Origin: Fodinicola feengrottensis
GTDB lineage: Bacteria > Actinomycetota > Actinomycetes > Mycobacteriales > HKI-0501
Assembly: GCF_010993775.1 (NCBI RefSeq)
Contig: NZ_WOTO01000040.1
Span: 21,489 to 85,488 of the forward strand
Direction of reading: 5' to 3'
DNA: 64,000 nt
In this document: positions 1 to 8,880 of the stretch, in pieces
Layout of the letters: the number at the start of each line of letters is the position of its first letter
Position numbering within the stretch: position 1 is the stretch's first letter
Program-made: the position numbers and the translations under genes
Notes under the pieces: generated by a model
What the model was told of the DNA's origin: nothing
The model's input: the letters and a program-made list of their open reading frames with translations, nothing else
Databases searched by the model: none

Positions 1-16
1 CCGCAGTGAGCTGTCG

Positions 17-746
17 GTGGCTCAGTTGCCGGCCAGTTTCGAGGCGGACACGACAGTTCAGCTGGGGGAGTCCACCTGGCTGGTGCGTCAGGCCGAGCCG
101 CCGACCGCGGCGCAGGCCACCACCGCTGGTGAGCTCGTGCTGACCTTGCGGCGCATCGAAATGGTGCCGGCACGAGACGTCCTTTACTCCCGGCCGACGA
201 TTTGCGATCCGCTGCCGACCGTGGGCGAAAACGCCACCGGTCCCGGCCGGTTGGAGATTCACGAGGACGACTGGCGCCAGGTCGAGATGGTCCACAAGGG
301 ACTCATGGACGTGGTTGAGGCCGAACTAAGCGAAATTCGGCAGGTCTACCTGCAACATGCGCATCGGGACCAAGACGGCCATGCGTACGGCTTCGAAACA
401 ATCTACGTGCGGACCCAGCCACTTATTCCTCTCCCGCATAAAGTGCCGTATCAATGGTTGGCCTCTCGTTTCCCGCCGGCGGATCAGGTGGTCGCTTTTG
501 CGCGGCGGCAGTGCGGATGTGGCGGATTCTTTCGCGATAGCCGGCGGATCGCTCACTCTTTACGGCACGGTCAGCGACGAGCTGATTACCGCGCTCTGTG
601 TGGAAAGGCGCTCGGTGGCGCATCCCGGCGAGGATGTTCTGCGATGCCTGCGGGAGTTCATGGATCTGGCCGAGGTCGTGCTGGTCGACTGGTGTTCCTG
701 CCAGACCTACACCGCGACCACTGTTGGCGACTATCTCACCTGGTAG
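17..746 (+). CDS. Hypothetical protein, frameshifted
   Basis: I do not recognise this protein of about 240 residues. Coding runs in one frame from a GTG at 17 to about 505. It then continues in the next frame, where the text stays protein-like to the TAG at 744-746 (ending TVGDYLTW), so one base has probably been gained or lost near 505. The window starts only 16 bases upstream, so the true start may lie outside. No signal peptide or membrane segment is visible. A cluster VDWCSCQTY near the C-terminus is the only cysteine-rich feature. It converges on the phosphotriesterase-like gene and overlaps its 3' end by 16 bp. Confidence 0.5.
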
Positions 747-1675
747 GAGAAAGCCCGAGCCGGGTTGTCCCGAAAGATGGCCGCCGCCGGCTCGGTGCCG
801 AGTTCGGATTCCAGCTGGGGGCGGATCCGACGCAGCAAATAGGGCATTCCCGGGCCGCCGCCAGTCGCTGAGCGGGCCGCCGCGGTGGTGGTGTCGCCGC
901 CGAGCAGCAGTTGGCTGGCGTGGCCGGTGGCGGCGAGCCCGACGAGCGAGTCCAGCAGCCGCCAGTCGGTGGCGTGGTTCGCCCGCGACGGGCCGTCGAA
1001 GGCCAGGAAGGCACCGGACGCGGCTGCCTCGGACTGCAGCCGCAGGTCCGCCGACCGGTTCAGGTGGCCGAGGATGACCGATTTCGTCGGTACGCCAAGG
1101 CCGCCGCACAGCAGGTCGAGCACGTCCAACACGGCGGTGCCCAGCTCGTGGTGAATGCCGATCGGCGCACCGGTGGCGTGGTGCGCCTCCGCCGCCGCGG
1201 CCATCACGTAGCGGGCATGCGGGTCGAGCCCGTGAAAACCGCCGGCGACCTTGATCATCCCCGCCTTGATCGGCAACGTCTCGCCGTCCGGGTCGTCGTT
1301 CGCGCGTACGCCCACGGTCAGCTCGTCGACGAACAGTTCGGCCAGCCTGTCCCGCACCCGCTCGACCAGCGCCGGGTCGGTGTGTGCGAGCTGGTGCAGG
1401 CCGGTGGCGGCGACGATGTGGACGCCGGTCCGCCGCGAGACCTCGGCCAGCGCGTCCACTCGCCGGCCGGTGCCCAACGGCGACCACTGCACCACCGCCT
1501 GGCCGCCCAGCTGCGCAAACGCGGTGGTCTCCGCGATCGCGGCCGGCAGGTCGTCCAACTCCTGGCCGGGGAACAGCGGGCTCCGGAAGAACAGGTGGTC
1601 GTGCGCGTCGCAGACCCCCCCCAGGTCCGCTGGGTCGATGTCGCCAAGGACGGTGCGTACCTGTGCGCTTGCCAC
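731..1675 (-). CDS. Phosphotriesterase-family (amidohydrolase) metal-dependent hydrolase
   Basis: Intact 314-residue protein resembling the phosphotriesterase branch of the amidohydrolase superfamily, which are binuclear metal hydrolases of phosphotriesters, lactones or related esters. The N-terminal DAHDHLFF supplies the HxH metal pair. Later come GIHHELG and ILGHLNRS (likely metal histidines) and LLGGDT (candidate C-terminal metal aspartate). The length is usual for the family. The substrate cannot be read from sequence. The gene diverges from a CGNR zinc-finger protein across a short region with two matched dyads, so the regulator probably controls it. The start ATG has GAGGAA-like Shine-Dalgarno bases just upstream on the minus strand. 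Confidence 0.75.
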   Translation of the reverse strand: MASAQVRTVLGDIDPADLGGVCDAHDHLFFRSPLFPGQELDDLPAAIAETTAFAQLGGQAVVQWSPLGTGRRVDALAEVSRRTGVHIVAATGLHQLAHTDPALVERVRDRLAELFVDELTVGVRANDDPDGETLPIKAGMIKVAGGFHGLDPHARYVMAAAAEAHHATGAPIGIHHELGTAVLDVLDLLCGGLGVPTKSVILGHLNRSADLRLQSEAAASGAFLAFDGPSRANHATDWRLLDSLVGLAATGHASQLLLGGDTTTAAARSATGGGPGMPYLLRRIRPQLESELGTEPAAAIFRDNPARAFSYQVR

Positions 1676-1691
1676 TTGAGTTCCTCTCCTT

Positions 1692-1741
1692 CGTAACGCC
1701 TCTGCCGTTACGTTAGCAGGTGTAACGGGTGAAGCGTTACG
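1692..1741. promoter_or_regulatory. Two matching 21-bp dyad operators between divergent genes
   Basis: CGTAACG (1692-1698) is followed after 7 bases by CGTTACG (1706-1712). TGTAACG (1721-1727) is followed after 7 bases by CGTTACG (1735-1741). The two dyads have equal spacer length and lie 29 bp apart, between the phosphotriesterase-like gene and the CGNR gene. The inference is a regulator binding pair. The autologous CGNR protein is the obvious candidate but this is unproven. Confidence 0.6.
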
Positions 1742-1749
1742 CTTGGCTT

Positions 1750-2289
1750 ATGGACTTCCGGCTCGACTCTGGCGCGACCTGGCTGAACCTGCTGGCGACC
1801 AGCGGGCGGACCTTCGGCGAGCACCCGCAGGAGCGGATCGCCACTCCCGCACGGCTGGCCGAGTGGTTCTCGTTGAGCGAGCTGGCGCCCGTACGAGCCG
1901 TCGACGAGGCCGATGTCCAGCAGGCCCAGTGGCTGCGGGAGCGGCTGCGTCCGCTGGCGATGGCGACGGTAGCCGGATCCGCGCCGCCTGTCGGGGCCGT
2001 CGCGGAGCTGGCGGATTTTCTGGACGGCGTGGACGATCCCGTCCGGCTGGAGGCGGCGGAGCGGCTCGTACGCGCGCAGCCCGCTACCGCGGCGGTCGCG
2101 CTGGCCCGGATCGCCCGACAGGCGGTCGACCACCTCACCGGACCGGCCCGGCACGACCTAGCGATCTGCCCGGAACACGACTGCCGGGGCGTTTTCGCCA
2201 ACCCCGGCGGCCGGCGCCGGTGGTGCCCGGCGCCGGCCTGCGCGAGCCGCGGCCGGGTCCGGGCGATGCGCGCCCGCCGGAAGTCCTGA
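1750..2289 (+). CDS. CGNR zinc-finger / ABATE-domain putative transcriptional regulator
   Basis: Residues 1-130 fit the ABATE stress-sensing domain that precedes CGNR fingers (opening DFRLDSGATWLNLLAT). The C-terminus has the zinc-knuckle pattern CPEHDCRG...RRWCPAPAC, followed by basic residues suited to DNA contact. Members are presumed regulators; no ligand is known here. I chose the ATG at 1750. An in-frame GTG at 1729 would extend the protein by seven residues but lies inside an operator dyad and lacks a ribosome-binding site. The diagnostic CGNR tetrad reads CASR here, a divergent form. It is likely autoregulatory and likely controls the divergent hydrolase. Confidence 0.75.
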   Translation: MDFRLDSGATWLNLLATSGRTFGEHPQERIATPARLAEWFSLSELAPVRAVDEADVQQAQWLRERLRPLAMATVAGSAPPVGAVAELADFLDGVDDPVRLEAAERLVRAQPATAAVALARIARQAVDHLTGPARHDLAICPEHDCRGVFANPGGRRRWCPAPACASRGRVRAMRARRKS

Positions 2290-2429
2290 TCACATCGGCT
2301 GGGGAGTGTTCGCGCTGAGCGACAATCCTGCGGACGGCTGGTTTATCGCTACATCGGGCACTCCGCTGACCTGCGGTTCCGTGGGTGCGTGCGAAAATAC
2401 GGTCCAATGATTCTTCCCGAGGTGGTCTG

Positions 2430-3580
2430 ATGAGCAATTTGCGAGACATGCTGTCGTCGTATGTCAGCGACGGATCGGTGCCGGGCGCGGTCGCGCTGGT
2501 GGCACGCGGCGATGACATCGAGGTGGCGGCGGTCGGCTCGATCGACGTGCAAGGCAGCGTGCCGATGGCTCGGGACACCATTTTCCGGTCCGCGTCGATC
2601 AGCAAACCGATCACCGCGGCGGCGACGATGATGCTCGTCGACGACGGCCGGATCGCACTGGACGACCCGGTGTCGAAGTGGCTGCCGGAACTCCAGTCGC
2701 CGGTGGTGGTGCGTACGCCCGATGGCCCGGTCGAGGACGTGGTGCCGGCCGCTCGACCGATCACCGTGTTCGATCTGCTGACTTTCCGTGCCGGCTATGG
2801 CTTTCCGGCGGACTTCTCGCTGTCGGTGGTCGCCCTGTTGGCCAGCGACGTGCAAGCGGACGGCCGGGAACCGCAGCGGCGCCGCGCGCCGGGCGAGTGG
2901 ATGGCGAGCCTCGCCCGCATTCCGCTCGTCTACCAGCCCGGACAAGCGTGGCTTTACAACACCGGCTCGGATCTGCAGGGCGTCCTCATCGCCCGGGCCT
3001 CCGGTCGTACGCTGCCGGACTTCCTGGCCGAGCGGATCTTCGAGCCACTGGGCATGGCGGACAGCGGTTTCGTGGTCCCGGCTGAGAAAACAGTCGCTTC
3101 CTGCCGTTCTACCGGATCGAGTCGGACGGCGGTCTTGGTGTCGCGGACCCGATGGTGGGCGGCCAATGGAGCGAGCTGCCGGCGTTCGCGTCCGGCGCCG
3201 GCGGGATGGTCGGGACGATCGACGACTGGTTCGCCTTCGCCCAGCTGCTGCTCGCCGAGGGCGAGTTCGACGGCCGGCGCCTGTTGTCGGCGGAGTCCGT
3301 ACGCAAGATGACCACGAACTACCTGACCGCGCCTCAACGCGCCGCCGCCACCCTGTTCCTGGAAGGTCAAGGATGGGGTTTCGGTGGCTCGGTGGACGTG
3401 GACGTCCTCGATCCGTGGAACGTCCCCGGCCGATACGGCTGGGTCGGTGGCACCGGTACGGCCGCGTACCTGACACCGGCCACCGGCGCGGTCAACATCC
3501 TGCTCACCCAGGTCGCCATGCCCGGTCCAACCCCGACACCGATCATGCGCGACTTCTGGCGTTACGCGGCCACCGCCTGA
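2430..3580 (+). CDS. Serine beta-lactamase-fold hydrolase (class C / esterase-like), frameshifted
   Basis: Member of the beta-lactamase/transpeptidase-like family, including esterases and class C-like enzymes. Visible signatures are the SxxK nucleophile motif SISK near residue 56, LYNTGSD (YxN position) near residue 172, and GGTGT near the C-terminus in the KTG/HxG position. There is no signal peptide, so a cytoplasmic esterase or amidase is more likely than a resistance enzyme. The ATG at 2430 has GAGGTGG at 2419-2425. The frame breaks near 3100: the first part ends around AEKTVAS and coding resumes as LPFYRIESDGG in another frame. One missing C in TTCCTGCC would account for it. The gene stands alone. 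Confidence 0.75.
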
Positions 3581-3622
3581 GCCGCCGCGAGCCGCCGCGA
3601 AACTGTCGCCCTGGCACTGGAT

Positions 3623-3701
3623 CCTCGAGTTCGGGGGCGCCTCAATCTGGTACGCAAGTGACTCCTGTGACATTTCGTTGCGTGCTGCCCCCGAATCGAG
3701 G
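3623..3701. repeat. Imperfect inverted repeat in intergenic region
   Basis: CCTCGAGTTCGGGGGC (3623-3638) pairs with GCCCCCGAATCGAGG (3687-3701), with one base missing in the right arm and a 48-base loop. It lies downstream of the beta-lactamase-fold gene. It could be a terminator or a remnant palindromic element; there is no T-run. Confidence 0.4.
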
Positions 3702-3840
3702 GTCCTCGTCACCCCCGACAAAGCCGCGCCGCTGTCACCTTTCCCCAGGCACCTAATGCGTCGGCTGCCTCTCGCCTCTGCCCGAAAGTGCGCGCTTGTC
3801 GACTGGGTGGGAGTCGGTGCAGCAGGGCAGCATGGGGAAC

Positions 3841-4185
3841 ATGGTGGAAAGACGACGGGTTGGTGTGGTGCTCACCTCGGTCTCGCTGGGGCTCTATGTG
3901 GTCGGCGGGATCTGCGTGTTGGCGCTCTGGTTCTTCGTGTCGATCTTCGCGAGCGACAGTTGCGGCACCGGCGGCGCCGCGGACAGTCGGCCGTACTGTC
4001 AGGGCGGCGCGGCTCAGTCGTACGTGCTCTTCGGCCCGGCGATGGTCTGGATCATCGGCATCGTGCTCGGGGTTGCCGCGATCATCTGGCAGTGGCGGCG
4101 CGGCGGCCTCGGCTGGATCGGCGCGGTGGCCGCCTGGGTGCTGTTCGGAATTTCCCTGGCGATCGCGTTCCAGTACGCCCTCTGA
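3841..4185 (+). CDS. Small membrane protein, three predicted TM segments
   Basis: About 114 residues of unknown function. Hydrophobic segments lie at about residues 10-35, 60-80 and 90-112, with a short Cys-containing loop (SDSCGTGG...YCQGG) between the first two that could form an extracytoplasmic disulfide. Two ATGs are possible (3832, 3841). Neither has a strong Shine-Dalgarno; 3841 is chosen because GGGG lies just before it. It is followed 27 bp later by the SRPBCC gene on the same strand, so the two may be cotranscribed. Confidence 0.55.
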   Translation: MVERRRVGVVLTSVSLGLYVVGGICVLALWFFVSIFASDSCGTGGAADSRPYCQGGAAQSYVLFGPAMVWIIGIVLGVAAIIWQWRRGGLGWIGAVAAWVLFGISLAIAFQYAL

Positions 4186-4212
4186 CGCGGCCGCCGTGCG
4201 AAGGTGATGGGC

Positions 4213-4674
4213 ATGGAGACAGAACGGTTCGAGGTCCGGCGGCAGATCGCGGCGTCGCCGGCGAAGGTGTTCGCACTGCTGTGCGATCCGCGCGGGCACG
4301 TGGCGATCGACAGTTCCGGAATGTTGCAGTCCGCGGACGGCGATCCGGTCCAGAAGGTGGGCGACGAGTTCGTCGTCCACATGGATCGGGAGGCGCTCAA
4401 CGACTATCCGCTCGGGAAGTACGACGTGACGGTGATTATCACTCGCTTCGAGCAGGACACCGCGATCGAGTGGACGATTTCCGGCGCTATTCAGCCGCCG
4501 ATCAAGCATTTGTACGGTTATCAGCTGTCGCCGAGCGAAGGCGGATCCCTGGTGACGTCCTATTACGACTGGAGTCAGATCGAGGAGCGGTATCGGGAGG
4601 CGGGCATTTTCCCGGTCATTCCGGAGACCGCGCTGCGGGCGACTTTGGGAATCCTCGCAAGGAATGTCGAGTAG
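4213..4674 (+). CDS. SRPBCC-family (START/Bet v1-like) protein
   Basis: A 153-residue protein with the SRPBCC pattern. It opens FEVRRQIAASPAKVFALLCDPRGHVAID, interrupted here only for description, then has WTISGAIQPP strands, a mid-protein Tyr-rich strand and a C-terminal helix ending ILARNVE. These domains bind hydrophobic ligands or act as polyketide-cyclase-like or stress proteins; no catalytic residues can be assigned. ATG 4213 is preferred because AAGG lies 9 bases upstream; in-frame GTG 4204 and ATG 4207 are alternatives. It converges on the ABC transporter ATPase gene with a 32-bp gap. Confidence 0.7.
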   Translation: METERFEVRRQIAASPAKVFALLCDPRGHVAIDSSGMLQSADGDPVQKVGDEFVVHMDREALNDYPLGKYDVTVIITRFEQDTAIEWTISGAIQPPIKHLYGYQLSPSEGGSLVTSYYDWSQIEERYREAGIFPVIPETALRATLGILARNVE

Positions 4675-4706
4675 CCAGCCTCCGCGAACGTAACGAAACG
4701 GATGAG

Positions 4707-5595
4707 TCACGACGCTTCGGGAGGCGGGAGCTGCCAGGTCGTCAATGAAGGCCGGATACTCAGGTTAGGAGCCGACGTTGGCGAAGAATCGCTCAATTCG
4801 CGGTTCCGCGCCGCCGCGGAGAAGATGTCCTCCGGTAAACCCTGTCGGAGGACTTTGCCGGCGTCCATGAAAACCACCCAGTCGGCGACTTCGCGTACGA
4901 AACGCATTTCGTGCGTCACCACCACCATGGTCATTCCGCCGGCGGCGAGGTTTTTGATGACGGCCAACACCTCGCCGACCAACTCAGGGTCCAGAGCCGA
5001 CGTGGGTTCGTCGAAAAGCATCACGCTGGGCCGCAAAGCCAGCGCGCGGGCGATCGCGACCCGCTGTTGCTGGCCGCCGGAAAGCTGGTGTGGAGCGGTC
5101 GGCGTAGGGGCCAAGGCCGACCTGGGTCAACAGCTCACGGGCCTGTGTTTGCGCCGTGGCGCGGTCGGTGAGGCGCAGGTACGTGGGGGCCAGCGTCACG
5201 TTCTGCAGGGCTGTCTTGTGCGGGAAGAGGTTGAAGCGCTGGAAAACCATCCCGATGTGTCGGCGCTGGCGGGCGATGTCCCGGTCACCGGCGAAGCCGC
5301 CGTCGGCGCGCAGTCCCACCCGCTCGCCATCCACCGAGACTGTGCCGCGGTCGGGTTTTTCCAGCCAGTTAAGCGTACGGGCGAGGGTTGTCTTGCCGGA
5401 GCCGGACGGGCCGATGATCGCGACCACCTCGCCGCGATGCACTTGGAGGTCGACGCCGTCAAGGACGGTCACCGGCCCGTACGACTTGTGGATGCCCTCA
5501 GCCGAAACGACCACCTCGCCGGAATGCGGGGTACGAGTTTTGTTGACGTCCCAACCTGGAACGGCCGCCGCGTCGGCGCTCGCCGGAGCGGACAC
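4707..5595 (-). CDS. Amino-acid ABC transporter ATP-binding protein (GlnQ type), frameshifted
   Basis: ATPase of a polar amino acid importer. It carries Walker A GPSGSGKTT, a Q-loop in MVFQRFNLFPH, the signature LSGGQQQRVAIARAL, Walker B MLFDEPTSALD and the switch His in VVVTHEMRFV. This is the full GlnQ/HisP motif series at the family's usual length. The frame breaks near 5095: GLGPYADRS is read in one frame and PHQLSGGQQQR in another. The N-terminus carries about 30 extra residues before the domain begins. It is the last gene of a minus-strand operon after the binding protein-permease gene and overlaps its apparent 3' end. Confidence 0.85.
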
Positions 5596-7160
5596 CTGGG
5601 AGCGCCGCGCCGGCGTACGTCCAAACCGTTCTCCAGCAGGGCGCGGATCCGGTCGAAAATCGTGACGAGTACGACGTAATAGATCGCTACGCCGAGCAGG
5701 GTTTCCAGCACCTTGAAGTTTTCGGTGTAGAGGCGTTGCCCGACCAGCAGGATCTCGGCCAGCGAGATCGCGCTGACCAACGAGGTGAGTTTCAGGATGG
5801 TGATGAATTCGTTGCCCAGCGCCGGAAGTGCCACCCGGAAGGCCTGCGGGATGACCACATGTCGTTGGACGCCGGCGTACGGGATGCCGAGCGCCTGCGC
5901 CGCCTCACCTTGCCCGGCCTCGACGGATTTCAGCCCGCCGCGGTGGATCTCGGACATGTACGCGGTCTCACTCAGCACCAGCGCGACCACGCCGACGGTG
6001 AATGGGCTGCCCAGTAGTGGTTGGAGTGCGGGCACGACTTGTGGCGCGTTGTAGACGAAAATCAGCAGAACCAGCAGCGGAAGGCTGCGGAAGAAACCAG
6101 ACGTACGCGCCGGCGATCCACCGCAGCGGCGGGATCGACGAGCGCTGCATCAGGGCGACGGCCATGCCCAGCGCGGTCGCGAGCACCCAGGACACCACCG
6201 CGAGGACCACCACCAGCAGGGCCGCGCGCCACAGGTCGTGGTTGCCGAACAACCCGATCGTGTATTTCCAGTCGAAACCAGTGTCGGCCGCGGTTGTCTT
6301 GCCGGTGCCCAGAACTTGCTGGACAAGCTTCTCGTCGACCGGCTGCAGGTTGTATTGCGCCAGCAGTTTTCCGTACGCTCCGGACGATTTCAGTTCGTCG
6401 AGCGCTTTCGTCAGAGCCTGCAGCAGAGGCGTGTTTCCTTTGGCGACCGCGATCCCGACCACCGCCGGCGAGATCAACGTGGAGCTGGTGATCATCAACC
6501 GGCCGCTGGAGTGGTCGACGGCGTCTTTGGCCACCGCCGCGTCGGTGATCTGCGCGTCCAGCTGGCCGGCGACCAACGCCTGGCTGCCTTCCGGGTCGGA
6601 GGTGAACTCCCGTACGTCGATGGGCTGTTTTCCGGCCGTACGACAGGCCGCGCTGGCTGTTCCGCGCAGGTCCTGGACGACCTTGCCGCCCTTGATCGCG
6701 GCCACTCGCCGGCCGCACAGCTGGTCGACAGTGGCTGGCCGAAAAAACTGCTGCTGGCAAGGGAAACCAGCGAGTTTCCGGTGGTGAAGTACGGCAGGTA
6801 GTCGACTTGTTGGGCGCGGGCGGCGGTGATGTAGAGCGCGGACATAATGACGTCGAACTTGCGCGCTTTGACGCTGGCGATCAGCTGTTCGAAGCGAGTG
6901 TCGGTGATGTCCGGGCGCAGGTTCATCCGGGCGGCCAGGGCACGGCCAAGTTGGGGATCGAATCCAGTGGGCGTGGAGCCGGCCAGATACCCGTACGGTG
7001 GGTAGGTCAGGTCGTCGCCGATCGTGAGCACGCCGGGCTTGATCGTGGTGAGCCGCGTCGGCGCGCCGCTGGAGCCGCCCGCTGTGCACGCGGCCAGCGT
7101 GGCGAGCAGAATAAGCAGAAGTACGGCCGGGGCGCGCCGATGGTGGCGGGTTCCGGGCAT
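5469..7160 (-). CDS. Fused amino-acid substrate-binding lipoprotein and ABC permease, frameshifted
   Basis: One polypeptide appears to combine an extracellular solute-binding domain with the membrane subunit. Residues 1-25 form a lipoprotein signal with lipobox LATLAAC. The family 3 binding domain follows (ILTIGDDLTYPP-like start, later DAQITDAAVAKDAVD). After about residue 290 comes FGNHDLWRAALLVVVLAVVSW, the first permease helix, then the EAA region EAAQALGIPYAGVQRHVVIP. Frame breaks lie near 6725 (in the binding domain) and 6097 (after AYVWF), and probably near 5590, because the last 40 residues overlap the ATPase start. Such binding protein-permease fusions are known in amino-acid importers. 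The divergent pxp operon suggests glutamate, glutamine, 5-oxoproline or a related substrate. Confidence 0.75.
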
Positions 7161-7207
7161 GATTGCTCCTTGGTCAAGGTCGGGCGCAGGACACTAGGGC
7201 AACCTAG

Positions 7208-7222
7208 GATTGTGGAACAATC
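7208..7222. promoter_or_regulatory. GntR/FadR-type operator 1
   Basis: A perfect dyad GATTGT-GGA-ACAATC contains TTGTGGAACAA. It matches the TnGTnnnACnA half-site rule of FadR-subfamily GntR regulators. It lies 48 bp upstream of the binding protein-permease start, suiting repression of the transporter. Confidence 0.6.
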
Positions 7223-7285
7223 TGCGTCAAGGGTTTGATCGAAAAATGTATCTTTCCAGGTCGATGATCATCAGAGTCGATTGAA

Positions 7286-7296
7286 TTGTGCAACAA
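7286..7296. promoter_or_regulatory. GntR/FadR-type operator 2
   Basis: TTGTGCAACAA repeats operator 1 with one central change, 25 bp before the GntR start codon. Together the two sites cover both divergent promoters. Confidence 0.6.
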
Positions 7297-7321
7297 AGCT
7301 CGCTAACCTGAGTGGGTGGGG

Positions 7322-8038
7322 ATGAACGACCAAGTGCCAGTGGGCGAACGGGTGGCCGAGACGCTGCGCCGGCGGATCACCGAGGGCCATCTGGCCCCCG
7401 GGACCCAGCTGCGCGATGTGGCGTTGGCGGCCGAGCTTGGCGTCGCCCGGCATACCCTGCGCAGCGCGCTTCGGTTGCTCGAATACGAAGGCCTCCTGAC
7501 ATACCAGATGCACAAGGGTGTCATCGTCAAGACACTGTCCACATTGGACGTGCGGGAGATTTATCGGGTCCGCCGTACGCTGGAACTCAGTGCCATCGAA
7601 CACAGCGCGCTGGTCACCGAGGCCGACCTGTCCCGGTTGGACGCCACCGTACGGGCCGCCGAGCTGGCCCTGGCCGGCCAGGAGTGGAACCGGGTGGGCA
7701 CCGCCAGCCTGCGTTTTCACCAGGCCTTGGTGGCATTGCTCGGCAGCAGCACCTTCGACCAGCTGTTCCGCGGGGTGCTGGCCCAGCTGCGGCTGGCTTT
7801 CGCGCTCATGCCTGACGAACAGACCTGGCAGTCCCCGTGGATCTCGCGAGACCGGGAGATCTGCGACCTGGTCTGCGGCGGCGGCCGGGACAGCGCGAAG
7901 GCGTTGTTGTGGCAATACCTTGACGATTCCGAGCGCGGGGTGCTGGATGTGGTACGCCGCAACGGAACCGAAGTGCCAAAATCCAACCAGCCGAACTCGG
8001 TTCGGCAGGTGCCGACCGGGGTCCGACAGGAGGTATGA
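7322..8038 (+). CDS. GntR-family (FadR subfamily) transcriptional regulator
   Basis: A winged helix-turn-helix occupies residues 5-70 (ETLRRRITEGHLAPGTQLRD, then ELGVARHTLRSALRLLEYEG). An all-helical FCD-type ligand domain follows (VREIYRVRRTLELSAIE, FHQALVALLGS). These are dimeric repressors that release DNA on binding a small acid. ATG 7322 is preferred over GTG 7316 six bases upstream. It is the first gene of the operon with DUF1989 and pxpABC; its TGA directly abuts the next ATG. Its own operator-like sites are upstream. The inferred ligand is a substrate or product of the pxp pathway. Confidence 0.85.
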   Translation: MNDQVPVGERVAETLRRRITEGHLAPGTQLRDVALAAELGVARHTLRSALRLLEYEGLLTYQMHKGVIVKTLSTLDVREIYRVRRTLELSAIEHSALVTEADLSRLDATVRAAELALAGQEWNRVGTASLRFHQALVALLGSSTFDQLFRGVLAQLRLAFALMPDEQTWQSPWISRDREICDLVCGGGRDSAKALLWQYLDDSERGVLDVVRRNGTEVPKSNQPNSVRQVPTGVRQEV

Positions 8039-8880
8039 ATGGTTTCTCCCGCCGCCGCTTATCAGGCGTCCGAGGGAGGTGCGCTCGACGTCGACCGCGA
8101 TTTCTATCGGCGGCTCGCGGACGGCAAACGCGAGATGGTGGACAGCTTCCAGATCCCGATCCGGTCCGGCCGGGCCTGGACTGTCCCGCGCGGGCACCTG
8201 TGCCGGCTGGTCACCGTTGAGGGTCCGCAGGTCGGCGACCTGAATGTCTGGAATGCCAACGATCCGCGCGAGCGGCTCTGGGCGTCCCGAACCCGGCAGC
8301 TGCAGCGCGCGCACGTCAGCACGTACGACCGGCTGTGGTCCACGTTGCCGTTTTTTTTTGCGGCCACTGGTCACGGTCACCGCGGACACTCTGGCCGACT
8401 ATGGCGTGGACGGCCAGGGTGGACGGGGTGCATGACCTGCTCGGCACCCGCTGCGACCCGTACGTGAACAGGATGCTGACCGGCGAGGACTTCGACTTTC
8501 ACTGTCATTCCAACCTGGTCCGGGCGGTGCTGCCGTACGGGCTGACCGAGTTCGACGTGCACGACGTGCTGAATGTGTTCCAGTGCACCGGTCTTAACGA
8601 CGAGGACCGCTACTTTATGAAGGCCTGCCCGGCACAACCGGGCGACTACTTCGAGTTTTTCGCCGAGCTCGACCTTCTGTGCGCGCTGTCGACGTGCCCG
8701 GGAGGCGATTTGTCGGTCCCGCTGTGGGGACCGGACGCCGGCGATCCGCTGGAGGTGTGCCATCCGATCGGAGTGGAGGTCTACCGCCCGGATCCGGAGC
8801 TGGTGGCCAGCTGGGCGCCGCCGCAACGGGCCAAATACCAGCACCAACACGGCCTGGTCGCGCCACGCTGGGGTGACTGA
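8039..8880 (+). CDS. DUF1989 (urea carboxylase-associated) family protein, frameshifted
   Basis: Matches the DUF1989 family often annotated as urea carboxylase- or urea amidolyase-associated protein. Landmarks are RSGRAWTVPRGHLCRLVTVEG, DLNVWNANDPRERLWASRTRQ (shortened here), LGTRCDPY and NVFQCTGL. Its enzymatic role is not established. AGGAGG at 8028-8033 precedes the ATG. Two frame breaks occur, near 8355 (a long T run) and near 8430; between them DTLADYGVD is read in a third frame. The stop abuts the pxpA GTG. Linkage to pxpABC rather than urea carboxylase is notable, because PxpB/PxpC are themselves homologous to allophanate hydrolase subunits. Confidence 0.75.
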
